NCBI GenBank assembly: GCA_934215995.1
Contig: CAKQBC010000145.1
Span: 1 to 6,292, forward strand
Origin: an uncultured Bacillus sp.
GTDB lineage: Bacteria; Bacillota; Bacilli; Bacillales; DSM-1321
Direction: 5' to 3'
DNA: 6,292 nt
The notes below the pieces were generated by a model. The model saw only the letters and a list, made by a program, of their open reading frames with translations, had not been told where the DNA came from and made no database searches. The stretch's first letter is position 1. Every line of letters begins with the position of its first letter. Positions 1 through 6,025 of the stretch are shown piece by piece. The translations under genes were made by a program, and so were the position numbers.

Positions 1-1107
1 CGGGTGTTCTTCATCCAAACCGCTGAATATATGAATGGCATGTGCAATCCCTTGTTCACGGATTGTTTGTTGAATTTCCACGGATTCCTTATCTTCTGGA
101 TAGTCATATAAGTATCCTGCTGTTATGCCCTGTATAAGAAGGGAAGGCAATGTGCCAAAAGCTTCAAAATATTGGACAGCCGGACTGATCAGCCTGTCAT
201 TGTAACCAAGTTTCCTCATAGGGGAACGGCCGACCCGTACAACTTCATCTGATATGAAAGGGTTTTTGAACCGATTGATAATTTTCTCTATATAGACAAG
301 ATGTTCATCTTGGTCGAATCCATGCTTGTTTACCAGCACTTTCCCTGATTCGATGAGCGCCCCTTTGACGATATCGGCAATTTTTTCGTCGTCCATTGCT
401 TCTTTGATGGTAGAGTGTCCGGCCAAATAGCCGAGGTAGGCTGTAATGCAATGGCCGGTATTCACGGTGAATAGTTTCCGCTCGATGAAAGGGGATAGGG
501 ACTCAGCAAAGGTTGCACCGGTGATTGGCGGTATTTCACCGATTATTTCCGATTGGTCGATGACCCATTCATAATAAGGCTCAACCGAAACCAACAGCTT
601 ATCAATATTTGTCTGGTTGGGCACTATGCGGTCAACAGCTGAATTCGGAAAAGAAACGCAGCTTTCCACAATATTTATCTCATCCTCGTGCAGATAGTCG
701 TATACTTTATTTTTGATCAGGCTGCTGGCACCGATCATATTCTCGCAAGCTATGATCGTAAGCGGCTCACTGGTTTCTTTGATTCTGGCGCTAAGCCCGT
801 CTGCGATTAGCCGGGAAATGATTGGAAGCACATTCGGTCCTACTGCGGTTGTGATTAGATTTGTTATTTTGATTGCTTCAATGACTAGTTCCGGTGATTT
901 TTGGCTGTTGATTGCCTTTACATCAGTGATGGTCGTTTTCTTTTGTTCTTTATCAGCCAAAACAATTGTGTAGGCCTTTTTTTCATTCAGCAAATCGACA
1001 ATCTCTTCATTTACATCTACGAAGGTCACCTCATATCCCGATTCAGAAAGCAGGCCCCCGATAAATCCGCGGCCGATATTGCCGGCTCCGAAATGCAGCG
1101 CCTTCAT
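1..1107 (-). CDS. mtlD: Mannitol-1-phosphate 5-dehydrogenase (C-terminus cut by window edge)
   Basis: This cytoplasmic enzyme oxidises D-mannitol 1-phosphate to D-fructose 6-phosphate with NAD+, the step after PTS uptake of mannitol. The frame is open for 369 codons to the left edge. Family members are usually about 370-390 residues, so probably only a few C-terminal residues are missing. Visible features are the N-terminal nucleotide-binding loop GAGNIGRGF (residues 7-15), Asp31 at the end of the second beta strand (fits NAD+ preference), the ACENM motif, the FPNSAVDRIVP stretch, and KLFTVNTGH (residues 211-219), whose Lys211, Asn216 and His219 match the catalytic K...N..H signature of the polyol-specific long-chain dehydrogenase family. 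The start ATG at 1107 overlaps the mtlF stop as ATGA and has AGGAGG 7 nt upstream, inside mtlF, so translation is probably coupled. It is the last operon gene visible. I see no frameshift or missing key residue. Confidence 0.97.
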   Translation of the reverse strand, partial: MKALHFGAGNIGRGFIGGLLSESGYEVTFVDVNEEIVDLLNEKKAYTIVLADKEQKKTTITDVKAINSQKSPELVIEAIKITNLITTAVGPNVLPIISRLIADGLSARIKETSEPLTIIACENMIGASSLIKNKVYDYLHEDEINIVESCVSFPNSAVDRIVPNQTNIDKLLVSVEPYYEWVIDQSEIIGEIPPITGATFAESLSPFIERKLFTVNTGHCITAYLGYLAGHSTIKEAMDDEKIADIVKGALIESGKVLVNKHGFDQDEHLVYIEKIINRFKNPFISDEVVRVGRSPMRKLGYNDRLISPAVQYFEAFGTLPSLLIQGITAGYLYDYPEDKESVEIQQTIREQGIAHAIHIFSGLDEEHP

Positions 1108-1544
1108 TGGACTGCCTCCTCGAATAAAGAAAGAATCTCTTCTTTGGATGTGGCAGTTACGATTGTTTCCACATTCTCTTCATCTGAAAGGACAATGGCT
1201 ATCTGTGAGAGTATGTCGAGATGTTCTCCGTTTTTCCCGGCAATCCCAATTAATACTTTTGCAATGTTTCCGTTTCCGAAATCTACACCATCGGGCACTT
1301 GCAGTATGGAGATGCCTGATGAAAGGATGGAGGATTTGGCATCTTCTGTACCGTGTGGAATGGCTACATAGTTGCCCATATAAGTGCTTGTAAGTTCCTC
1401 ACGTTCAAGCATTTTCTGAATATAGGATTCTTTTACATGGCCATTCTCTATCAGAACTTTGCCAGTTTCGGCAATCATATCGCTTTTTTTGCCGGCCGGT
1501 ACATTCAGTCTTACATGATCAGGTGATAGAATTGTTTTGTTCAT
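1104..1544 (-). CDS. mtlF: PTS mannitol-specific EIIA component
   Basis: This soluble protein of 146 residues carries phosphoryl groups from HPr to the EIIB domain of MtlA during mannitol uptake. It is a single EIIA domain of the fructose-mannitol family at about the full family length. The phosphorylated histidine is His64 in the motif VAIPHGT (residues 60-66). The second conserved active-site histidine is His108 in NGEHLDIL, and Arg48 sits where the family has its conserved arginine. The ATG at 1544 has AGGGGAG 9 nt upstream, which overlaps the mtlR stop codon, so the two genes are co-transcribed and perhaps translationally linked. Its 3' end overlaps mtlD by 4 nt. Because EIIA is a separate protein, MtlA here must lack it, and it does. 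In B. subtilis MtlF-dependent phosphorylation also influences MtlR; the same is likely here by inference. Confidence 0.97.
   Translation of the reverse strand: MNKTILSPDHVRLNVPAGKKSDMIAETGKVLIENGHVKESYIQKMLEREELTSTYMGNYVAIPHGTEDAKSSILSSGISILQVPDGVDFGNGNIAKVLIGIAGKNGEHLDILSQIAIVLSDEENVETIVTATSKEEILSLFEEAVQ
1115..1120 (-). promoter_or_regulatory. mtlD ribosome binding site inside mtlF
   Basis: A consensus AGGAGG lies in the last codons of mtlF, 7 nt before the mtlD ATG. Together with the ATGA overlap of the two genes it indicates coupled translation of MtlF and MtlD. Confidence 0.8.
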
Positions 1545-1553
1545 TGTTAAAAT

Positions 1554-1560
1554 CTCCCCT
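1554..1560 (-). promoter_or_regulatory. mtlF ribosome binding site overlapping the mtlR stop
   Basis: The minus strand reads TAAGGGGAG: the mtlR stop TAA (1562-1560) runs straight into AGGGGAG, 9 nt before the mtlF ATG. Ribosomes finishing mtlR will cover this site, so mtlF initiation may be linked to mtlR termination. Confidence 0.75.
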
Positions 1561-3638
1561 TATATTGTCGTTATTTCTCCCAAAAGCTGTTTTAATCCCC
1601 TAGTCAGGAAAGTACGTATAGTATTTTCGTCGGAATATTCAAGCAATTCTTTCGACCTGTTGCTCTCAATAATCATCGAGCTTATATGGCTCATGACTTC
1701 GGCTGCCCCTGTTTTCGGTTCGGCTGGGAGGAGCATGACTAATGCGGTTCGCATCTGAACAAGTGAGCCATCCATCCCATCGGTGGGCAGCGGGGCATTC
1801 AGGCGAAAAACAGTGAAGAGAGGGAATGGTACGGCTGTACTCCTGGCATGAAGAAGAGCAAGCCCTGTCTCCGGCAAACCAGTACCTCCTTGTTGTTCAC
1901 GAAGCAGCAAATCTTCTGAAATCTTGCCGGCATCTGTTGTCAATCCCCGCTCAGCCAATCTGGAACTGATGAAATGGATCAATTGTTCTTTGCCGTTGAT
2001 ATTTGGCACTCCGGCAACAGAAAAATACTCCAAAATGTTTCCGATTGTTTCTGAATATCCAGAAAGCCGTTGGACTTGAGCAAGGAAATCTTCCGGTTCC
2101 GAAAGCAAGTCGGCTTCAGAAGAAATGGTTTCCCTGACAGCAACTTTTTGGATAGCGGCCCGAATCTCTGTAATGTCACGCTCGGTTAAAAATGGATTCA
2201 CCAGAAGATATTGCTTTTCTTTTAGATCAAGATGGACAGTGGAAACAATCAAGTCGTAATCAGTAAGAGGAAGGGAGTGTATGTCGAAAGCCGACACATT
2301 CCTCACCGATGCAACTTCCGGGAATTCCTTTTGGATGGTTGCATTCAGGATTTTCGATGTCCCAATCCCGCTTGTGCAGACTACCAGTGCGTTTATGGGG
2401 CTTTGTTCCTCGGTCATCAAAAGGGCAGAGGCGAAATGCATCACAAGATAGCCTATTTCTTCATCAGGGACATACAGATTCGGGAAGACCTCGGCAGTTA
2501 TATCCTTGACGATTCCGAATAGTTCGCTATATTCCTTTTTGATGGAGGGCAGCAATGGATTTTGGATCCCCATTCCTTCTTCCATTCGGTAGATTGCTGG
2601 TTTTAAATGAGTCATTAAACCGTTATACAAGGAATCTCTATTTGCAAAATCCACACTAAGTCGGCTGCCGGCCAAAGCAATCAATTTTTGTGTGTAAAGC
2701 CAAAGGGAAGGGTTTTCATATGGTTCCGATTCTTTTTCAACAAGTGCCTTGGCTCCCATCAAATGCATTGCGATCTGTTTTATCTCTTCATCCGGAAAGC
2801 GTATTTCAAACTCTTTCTCCAGCTGCGCCATTATGGAAGAAGCCATCACATATTCCTCGGAATCTTTCAAACTGTCTTTATGCGCCGTTGCACCGGCCAC
2901 ACGGTTTCCTTTAGATACCCTTTCGATGGCCAATGCTAGGTGCACAATCAATCCGGTGTAGGCCCTATCGGCAATGGGACTATTGTTTTCCCGGATGAAT
3001 TGCATGACTGTTCGTTCTACGGCAGCTATTTTTTCTCTTGAAACGAGGCCAAGCAGCCTTCCGTCTGTCATGTCGATCCTTTTCTGTACGCTTTCTTTGC
3101 TCCCGAATGATAATAGGCCGATTTCATCTGTATATTGTTGGATGATACTGCTCATCATCTGCCTTTTTGCTTTTTCACTGCCGAGAATTTCAACACCATA
3201 ACCTCTTTTTTTAATAAGTTTCAGCTCATGGCGCTGTAATTGGGCCAGCATCTTATCCAAATCGCTGCCTATGGTGGCGAGTGAAACCTTCAATTCATTG
3301 GCCAGTGCATTTTGTTTAATGGGACCGGAAGATTGAAGCAGGCGCGCCAGCAGGAATACATGGCGCTCTTCTGTTGTATAATCTGTATGGGCCGCTCTGT
3401 TTAGGGCATTCAGCAATTGTTCTTTCTGATTGGCCGAGCCTATGGCTTTCAGTCCATTCCCTGGTTTCTTACTGAGCAGAAGACCGGATTCTATCAAAAT
3501 CGTTTCTATGCCTTTGATGTCCCTTTGGATGGTCCGGATGCTTACGTCCAAGTCTTCCGCTAAATCTTGAAATGTAGTATCCCGGGTAGTACTGAGCAGT
3601 ATTTCAAGAATTTTTCTTTCGCGTCCAGAAATGTACAT
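1560..3638 (-). CDS. mtlR: Mannitol operon transcriptional activator, PRD / EIIB-like / EIIA-like
   Basis: This DNA-binding activator of the mannitol operon is controlled by PTS phosphorylation. With the start chosen here it has 692 residues, against about 694 in B. subtilis. Domains in order: a DeoR/HTH_11-type helix-turn-helix (about 1-60, recognition helix near SIRTIQRDIK), a second Mga-like HTH (about 85-155), PRD1 (about 195-300, His233 and His292), PRD2 (about 305-410, His344 and His401), an EIIB-Gat-like domain (about 415-500, Cys421 in CTSGIGTSK), and an EIIA-Mtl-like domain (about 535-690, His597 in LALLHARS). His344, Cys421 and His597 align with His342, Cys419 and His599 of B. subtilis MtlR: HPr phosphorylation of the PRD2 histidine activates, while phosphorylation of the cysteine inhibits. 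An upstream ATG at 3674 adds 12 residues but has its only SD-like bases touching the codon; the ATG at 3638 has AAAAGGA 10 nt upstream and gives the family-like MYISGRERKI start. No frameshift seen. Confidence 0.95.
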   Translation of the reverse strand: MYISGRERKILEILLSTTRDTTFQDLAEDLDVSIRTIQRDIKGIETILIESGLLLSKKPGNGLKAIGSANQKEQLLNALNRAAHTDYTTEERHVFLLARLLQSSGPIKQNALANELKVSLATIGSDLDKMLAQLQRHELKLIKKRGYGVEILGSEKAKRQMMSSIIQQYTDEIGLLSFGSKESVQKRIDMTDGRLLGLVSREKIAAVERTVMQFIRENNSPIADRAYTGLIVHLALAIERVSKGNRVAGATAHKDSLKDSEEYVMASSIMAQLEKEFEIRFPDEEIKQIAMHLMGAKALVEKESEPYENPSLWLYTQKLIALAGSRLSVDFANRDSLYNGLMTHLKPAIYRMEEGMGIQNPLLPSIKKEYSELFGIVKDITAEVFPNLYVPDEEIGYLVMHFASALLMTEEQSPINALVVCTSGIGTSKILNATIQKEFPEVASVRNVSAFDIHSLPLTDYDLIVSTVHLDLKEKQYLLVNPFLTERDITEIRAAIQKVAVRETISSEADLLSEPEDFLAQVQRLSGYSETIGNILEYFSVAGVPNINGKEQLIHFISSRLAERGLTTDAGKISEDLLLREQQGGTGLPETGLALLHARSTAVPFPLFTVFRLNAPLPTDGMDGSLVQMRTALVMLLPAEPKTGAAEVMSHISSMIIESNRSKELLEYSDENTIRTFLTRGLKQLLGEITTI

Positions 3639-3648
3639 TCCATCGACA

Positions 3649-3655
3649 TCCTTTT
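3649..3655 (-). promoter_or_regulatory. Ribosome binding site that decides the mtlR start
   Basis: The minus strand reads AAAAGGA here, 10 nt before the ATG at 3638. The competing ATG at 3674 has AGGGA directly against the codon, which is too close to work as a Shine-Dalgarno sequence. This supports the shorter, 692-residue MtlR. Confidence 0.65.
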
Positions 3656-3805
3656 CTGTGAATATTTGTTTCATTCCCTGTATTCAATATGGAAAACATA
3701 GGTGGTTTGTATTTTTAGAAAAACAGAAGAGATCCCTGGAAACAGGCGAGCCATCGTTGCTGACTTTTAGGTGGGGACCAGGATAAGACCGACCTGTGCA
3801 AATGG

Positions 3806-3840
3806 CAATCAATGGGGAATAAGGAATCCCCCATTGATTG
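3806..3840 (-). repeat. Intercistronic hairpin between mtlA and mtlR (12-bp perfect stem)
   Basis: The arms CAATCAATGGGG (3806-3817) and CCCCATTGATTG (3829-3840) are perfectly complementary around an 11-nt loop. The hairpin begins 10 nt after the mtlA stop codon. In the direction of operon transcription it is followed by CCATTTGCAC rather than a run of U, so it does not look like an efficient intrinsic terminator. It may stabilise the 3' end of the mtlA message, mark a processing point, or give partial termination that lowers mtlR, mtlF and mtlD relative to mtlA. The stem is seen directly; the role is inferred. Confidence 0.7.
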
Positions 3841-3849
3841 ATATCCGAT

Positions 3850-5292
3850 TTATTGCTTCAACTGCTCGATCAGCTTGTCGTATTCAGGGCTGTTCAGGAA
3901 GTTCTCCACAGAAATATGAATAGGATGAGCTTGTTTTTCCTTGGCCCGCTGAGTAAGGTCCTTATGGGTGAACACAACATCGGCATCTGAAGGCAGCTGG
4001 TTGATCGATGTATTCGTGACTTCGATATCTAGTTCCGCTTTCTTCACTTTATTGCGGAGGATGGATGCTCCCATGGCGCTTGAACCCATGCCTGCGTCAC
4101 ATGCAAATACGATCTTTTTGATATCCTTCATGTCCTTGTCAGCTGTTGTTTGCTGCAGGACGGAACTTACCGAGCTTTTTTTGCCTTTCATGCTCTCCAT
4201 TTGGGCGGAAGCGGCACTCAAATCTTCTTCACCCTGTTTACCGGTCTTCATGATGAAGGAAGCGATGGCAAAGGAAACGGCAGTTGAGATGATGACACCT
4301 GCCAATACCCCGATGTAGCCGCCTTTTGGCGTCATAAGGATTACTGCAAAGATGCTGCCCGGCGATGGCGGTGCGACCAGTCCACCGTTCAATAGGGCGA
4401 AGGTAGCCACACCGCTCATTCCGCCTCCGATTGCAGCCAGCAGAAGTGCAGGCTTCATAAGGATATAAGGGAAATAGATTTCATGGATTCCCCCAAGGAA
4501 ATGAATGATTGTTGCACCGGGTGCGGATTGTTTTGCCGCTCCTTTTCCGAAAAGCCAGAAAGCCAGCAAGATACCAAGGCCAGGTCCCGGGTTCGTCTCA
4601 AGCAAGAACAGAATCGATTTGCCTGTTTCTGCTGCCTGTTCAATTCCCAGCGGACTCAATACGCCATGATTGATGGCGTTGTTAAGGAAAAGCACCTTGG
4701 CAGGCTCGACAAAAATGCTTGCAAGAGGGAGTAGTCCGGCTTCTACGATTACTTCGACTCCTGCTCCGAGCGCCTTGTTTAATCCTTCAACAATAGGCCC
4801 GATTCCACTGAGGGCGATGAGTGTCAAAATACCGCCGATAATACCAGCTGAAAAGTTGTTGACCAGCATTTCGAAGCCTTGCTTCACTTTGCCTTTGATT
4901 AGATTGTCAAACCACTTGATCGCAAAGCCTCCGAGAGGCCCCATGATCATGGCGCCAAGGAACATCGGGATGTCCGCGCCGACGATAACCCCCATAGTGG
5001 CTGTGGCGCCGACGACTCCGCCCCTTGTGTCATAAATGATTTTTCCGCCTGTATAACCGATCAATAACGGCAACAGGTACTTAATCATCGGGTCGACTAA
5101 TACGGCCAGTGTTTCACTCGGAAACCAGCCTGTCGGAATAAAAAAAGCTGTGATCAAACCCCAGGCAATGAATGCGCCGATATTGGGCATGATCATGCCG
5201 CTCAAATAACTGCCGAATTTTTGGACTTTTACTTTGAAGGATGACTGCCCTTGCACTTCAGGTGCTGAACCGCTGTTTGTTTGCGCTTTCAT
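3850..5292 (-). CDS. mtlA: PTS mannitol-specific EIICB permease
   Basis: This inner-membrane permease imports mannitol and phosphorylates it to mannitol 1-phosphate. It has 480 residues, close to the 478 of the B. subtilis protein. After a hydrophilic N-terminus (1-25) comes a hydrophobic EIIC domain (about 28-348) with several membrane spans. It contains the family motifs GAMIMGPLGG (113-122), LFLNNAINHG (201-210) and GGIHEIYFPYI (267-277); the GIHE loop belongs to the sugar site. A charged, Ser/Lys/Gln-rich linker (about 350-390) leads to the EIIB domain (about 392-480), with the phosphorylated Cys398 in CDAGMGSSAMGAS. There is no EIIA domain; MtlF supplies it. The ATG at 5292 has AAAGGAG 8 nt upstream. 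It is the first gene of the operon, with a likely MtlR operator about 80 bp upstream and a cre site over its start codon. In B. subtilis the EIIB domain also binds MtlR and helps activate it. Confidence 0.98.
   Translation of the reverse strand: MKAQTNSGSAPEVQGQSSFKVKVQKFGSYLSGMIMPNIGAFIAWGLITAFFIPTGWFPSETLAVLVDPMIKYLLPLLIGYTGGKIIYDTRGGVVGATATMGVIVGADIPMFLGAMIMGPLGGFAIKWFDNLIKGKVKQGFEMLVNNFSAGIIGGILTLIALSGIGPIVEGLNKALGAGVEVIVEAGLLPLASIFVEPAKVLFLNNAINHGVLSPLGIEQAAETGKSILFLLETNPGPGLGILLAFWLFGKGAAKQSAPGATIIHFLGGIHEIYFPYILMKPALLLAAIGGGMSGVATFALLNGGLVAPPSPGSIFAVILMTPKGGYIGVLAGVIISTAVSFAIASFIMKTGKQGEEDLSAASAQMESMKGKKSSVSSVLQQTTADKDMKDIKKIVFACDAGMGSSAMGASILRNKVKKAELDIEVTNTSINQLPSDADVVFTHKDLTQRAKEKQAHPIHISVENFLNSPEYDKLIEQLKQ
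5277..5292 (-). promoter_or_regulatory. CcpA cre site over the mtlA start codon
   Basis: Read on the minus strand, ATGAAAGCGCAAACAA matches the published Bacillus cre consensus WTGNAARCGNWWWCAW at every fixed or restricted position. It coincides with the first codons of mtlA (Met-Lys-Ala-Gln-Thr). A cre downstream of a promoter usually represses by blocking elongation or initiation when CcpA is bound with HPr-Ser-P, which would shut down the mannitol operon during growth on glucose. The match is seen directly; function is inferred from the known carbon catabolite repression of Bacillus mtl genes. Confidence 0.75.
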
Positions 5293-5343
5293 GAAAACAT
5301 CTCCTTTGCTTATTTCTTACTATTAATAATAAAGGTTTGTGGA

Positions 5344-5379
5344 ATTATTTTGTATTTAAAGAAAAACTTGTTTTGTCAT
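5344..5379 (-). promoter_or_regulatory. Likely mtlA operon promoter (weak sigma-A elements)
   Basis: The promoter should lie between the operator and the mtlA ribosome binding site. The best -35 is ATGACA (5379-5374), which overlaps the operator edge. No good -10 lies 17 bp on: the options are AATACA (5356-5351), TACAAA (5354-5349) or AATAAT (5349-5344), each off in spacing or sequence. Weak core elements would suit a promoter that depends on an activator. Exact positions are uncertain. Confidence 0.35.
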
Positions 5380-5395
5380 ACAGATTGCTGACAAA
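5372..5395 (-). promoter_or_regulatory. Probable MtlR operator upstream of mtlA
   Basis: A perfect 7-bp-arm inverted repeat, TTTGTCA (5372-5378) and TGACAAA (5389-5395), is separated by 10 bp. The outer half-sites agree with the MtlR operator consensus recalled for Firmicutes, TTGNCACANNNNTGTGNCAA, but the arms lie 2 bp further apart and the inner CA/TG pairs are not kept. The site sits 79 bp upstream of the mtlA ATG, just where an activator would contact RNA polymerase at the operon promoter. Its dyad symmetry and position make MtlR the best candidate protein. Confidence 0.65.
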
Positions 5396-5407
5396 TTTGA
5401 AAAAAGA

Positions 5408-5598
5408 ATGCAACTGAACATGAGGCAAGTCTTAGAGGACTACTTACCTGTAAGTTGGACCAATTATGATATGCTTATGGAGAGATGAGAGGTATGAATG
5501 GGATGAATAACGTCCAAGGCTTATTAAACGTGAATTTTGTCAGAGTAATAGGGGAATCACAAGCGGGGAGAATTATCATGTGCAGAGAAAGCAGGTAG
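5408..5598 (+). pseudogene. Possible gene remnant: two tiny overlapping open frames
   Basis: A 26-codon frame (5408-5488) ends at a TGA that overlaps the ATG of a 37-codon frame (5485-5598) as ATGA. The peptides contain protein-like stretches (DYLPVSWTNYDMLMER; NVQGLLNVNFVRVIGE) but I recognise no family. The first frame has only a weak purine-rich stretch (GAAAAAAGA) before its ATG; the second has GGAG only 2 nt from its ATG. They may be a frameshifted relic, a pair of small coupled peptides, or chance frames. I favour relic or chance. Confidence 0.15.
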
Positions 5599-5660
5599 TA
5601 TCTGGTGCAGAAGTGTCCATGAATTGCCGTGCTTAAACTAAGAAGGAAGGATAAATAGAT

Positions 5661-5768
5661 ATGTTTGTTTTTGGTTTGGAATATGCAACTGATTATGATA
5701 ATTCATTAAGGTCTACTGTATTCTTGTACTTACATGTACGGATACTTCAATTTATTGATAAAAAATGA
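5661..5768 (+). CDS. Doubtful small open frame, 35 residues
   Basis: The frame runs from ATG 5661 to TGA 5766-5768 and begins MFVFGLEYAT. AAGGAAGG (5643-5650) lies 10 nt upstream, which is a credible ribosome binding site. The peptide is mixed in character, with no clear membrane helix or motif, and I do not recognise it. The TTGTAC...ATGTACGG motif lies inside it, which argues that this DNA may be regulatory rather than coding. No promoter is evident. Confidence 0.2.
   Translation: MFVFGLEYATDYDNSLRSTVFLYLHVRILQFIDKK
5724..5741 (+). repeat. TTGTAC...ATGTACGG motif, copy 1
   Basis: TTGTAC (5724-5729) is followed after 4 nt by ATGTACGG (5734-5741). The same two blocks, 9 nt apart, form the core of the efflux gene promoter 235 bp downstream. 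Each block contains the self-complementary GTAC. It could be an auxiliary binding site for the regulator of the efflux gene, or a coincidence. No good -10 follows at a normal spacing, so it is not an obvious promoter itself. Confidence 0.3.
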
Positions 5769-5958
5769 AAGAAGTGTCCCGGTTCTAAAAATATACATTC
5801 GCACTTTTTGGGAGAATCGTATATTATAGATGGGTTAAGCTTAAATTGTATTACTTCTGCAGTTAGGGCAAGGTAGCTGGTATCGACTCAGATAATGGTT
5901 GATTCAGGCTTTGATAAATCCTAATGTAAGAGAAATTAATTGAAATTTAACATATTCC

Positions 5959-5989
5959 TTGTACGTATTTCTAATGTACGGGTTATATT
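5959..5989 (+). promoter_or_regulatory. Promoter of the efflux gene with 19-bp spacer
   Basis: A -35-like TTGTAC (5959-5964) is separated by 19 bp from a -10 TATATT (5984-5989), which is 5 of 6 to consensus. Transcription would start near 5996, about 30 nt before the ATG. A 19-bp spacer is too long for unaided sigma-A polymerase and is typical of promoters activated by MerR-family regulators such as BmrR and BltR. The spacer region carries a partial dyad: GTAC (5961-5964) and GTAC (5976-5979), flanked by C/G at 5958 and 5982. The regulator itself is not in this window. Confidence 0.5.
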
Positions 5990-6025
5990 TATATCTATCT
6001 ACTCAGAAAGAGAAGGAGTATCACA

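Larger units (their letters stand above)
3639..3849 (-). other. Gap between mtlA and mtlR
   Basis: This is the only sizeable gap inside the operon (211 bp). It holds the 12-bp hairpin next to mtlA and otherwise no gene. Short complementary stretches exist (for example CCTGG/CCAGG about 40 nt apart), but I cannot build a convincing conserved RNA fold from them. No hexamer pair resembling a sigma-A promoter with 16-18 bp spacing stands out, so an internal promoter for mtlR is neither supported nor excluded. The 36 bp next to the mtlR start could be read as a short N-terminal extension of mtlR from ATG 3674, which I consider less likely. Confidence 0.5.
5293..6025. other. AT-rich intergenic region between divergent mtlA and efflux gene
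   Basis: This 733-bp stretch is far longer than two divergent promoters need. The mtlA-proximal end holds the mtlA ribosome binding site, promoter and operator (to 5395). The right end holds the efflux gene promoter (5959-5989) and ribosome binding site. Between them I find only short open frames with many stops on both strands, and no tRNA, rRNA or recognisable riboswitch. There are two copies of TTGTAC...ATGTACGG (5724-5741 and 5959-5982), and a 10-bp direct repeat AGAAGTGTCC (5609-5618 and 5770-5779) that may be chance. The region could be the remains of a lost gene, but I could not match any frame to a family. Confidence 0.6.

Noticed and set aside
901..1393. Plus-strand open frames antisense to mtlD and mtlF
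   Set aside because: Both lie opposite well-conserved enzyme genes, show no family motif and have biased composition expected of antisense frames.
3639..3805. Riboswitch or structured leader before mtlR
   Set aside because: Only short, imperfect complementary stretches are visible, with no known aptamer core and no terminator/antiterminator pair.
3806..3840. Rho-independent terminator ending mtlA
   Set aside because: The stem is strong, but neither strand has a run of T after it, and the downstream operon genes lack a recognisable promoter of their own.
5609..5779. Direct repeat AGAAGTGTCC (5609-5618, 5770-5779) as insertion-sequence ends or target duplication
   Set aside because: No transposase frame or inverted ends lie between the copies; a 10-bp repeat in this AT-rich region can be chance.
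5842..5904. Minus-strand fragment with a CPNC zinc-knuckle-like motif
   Set aside because: Only one Cys-X2-Cys pair is present, with stops close on both sides and no start or ribosome binding site. Too short to call a transposase or zinc-ribbon remnant.
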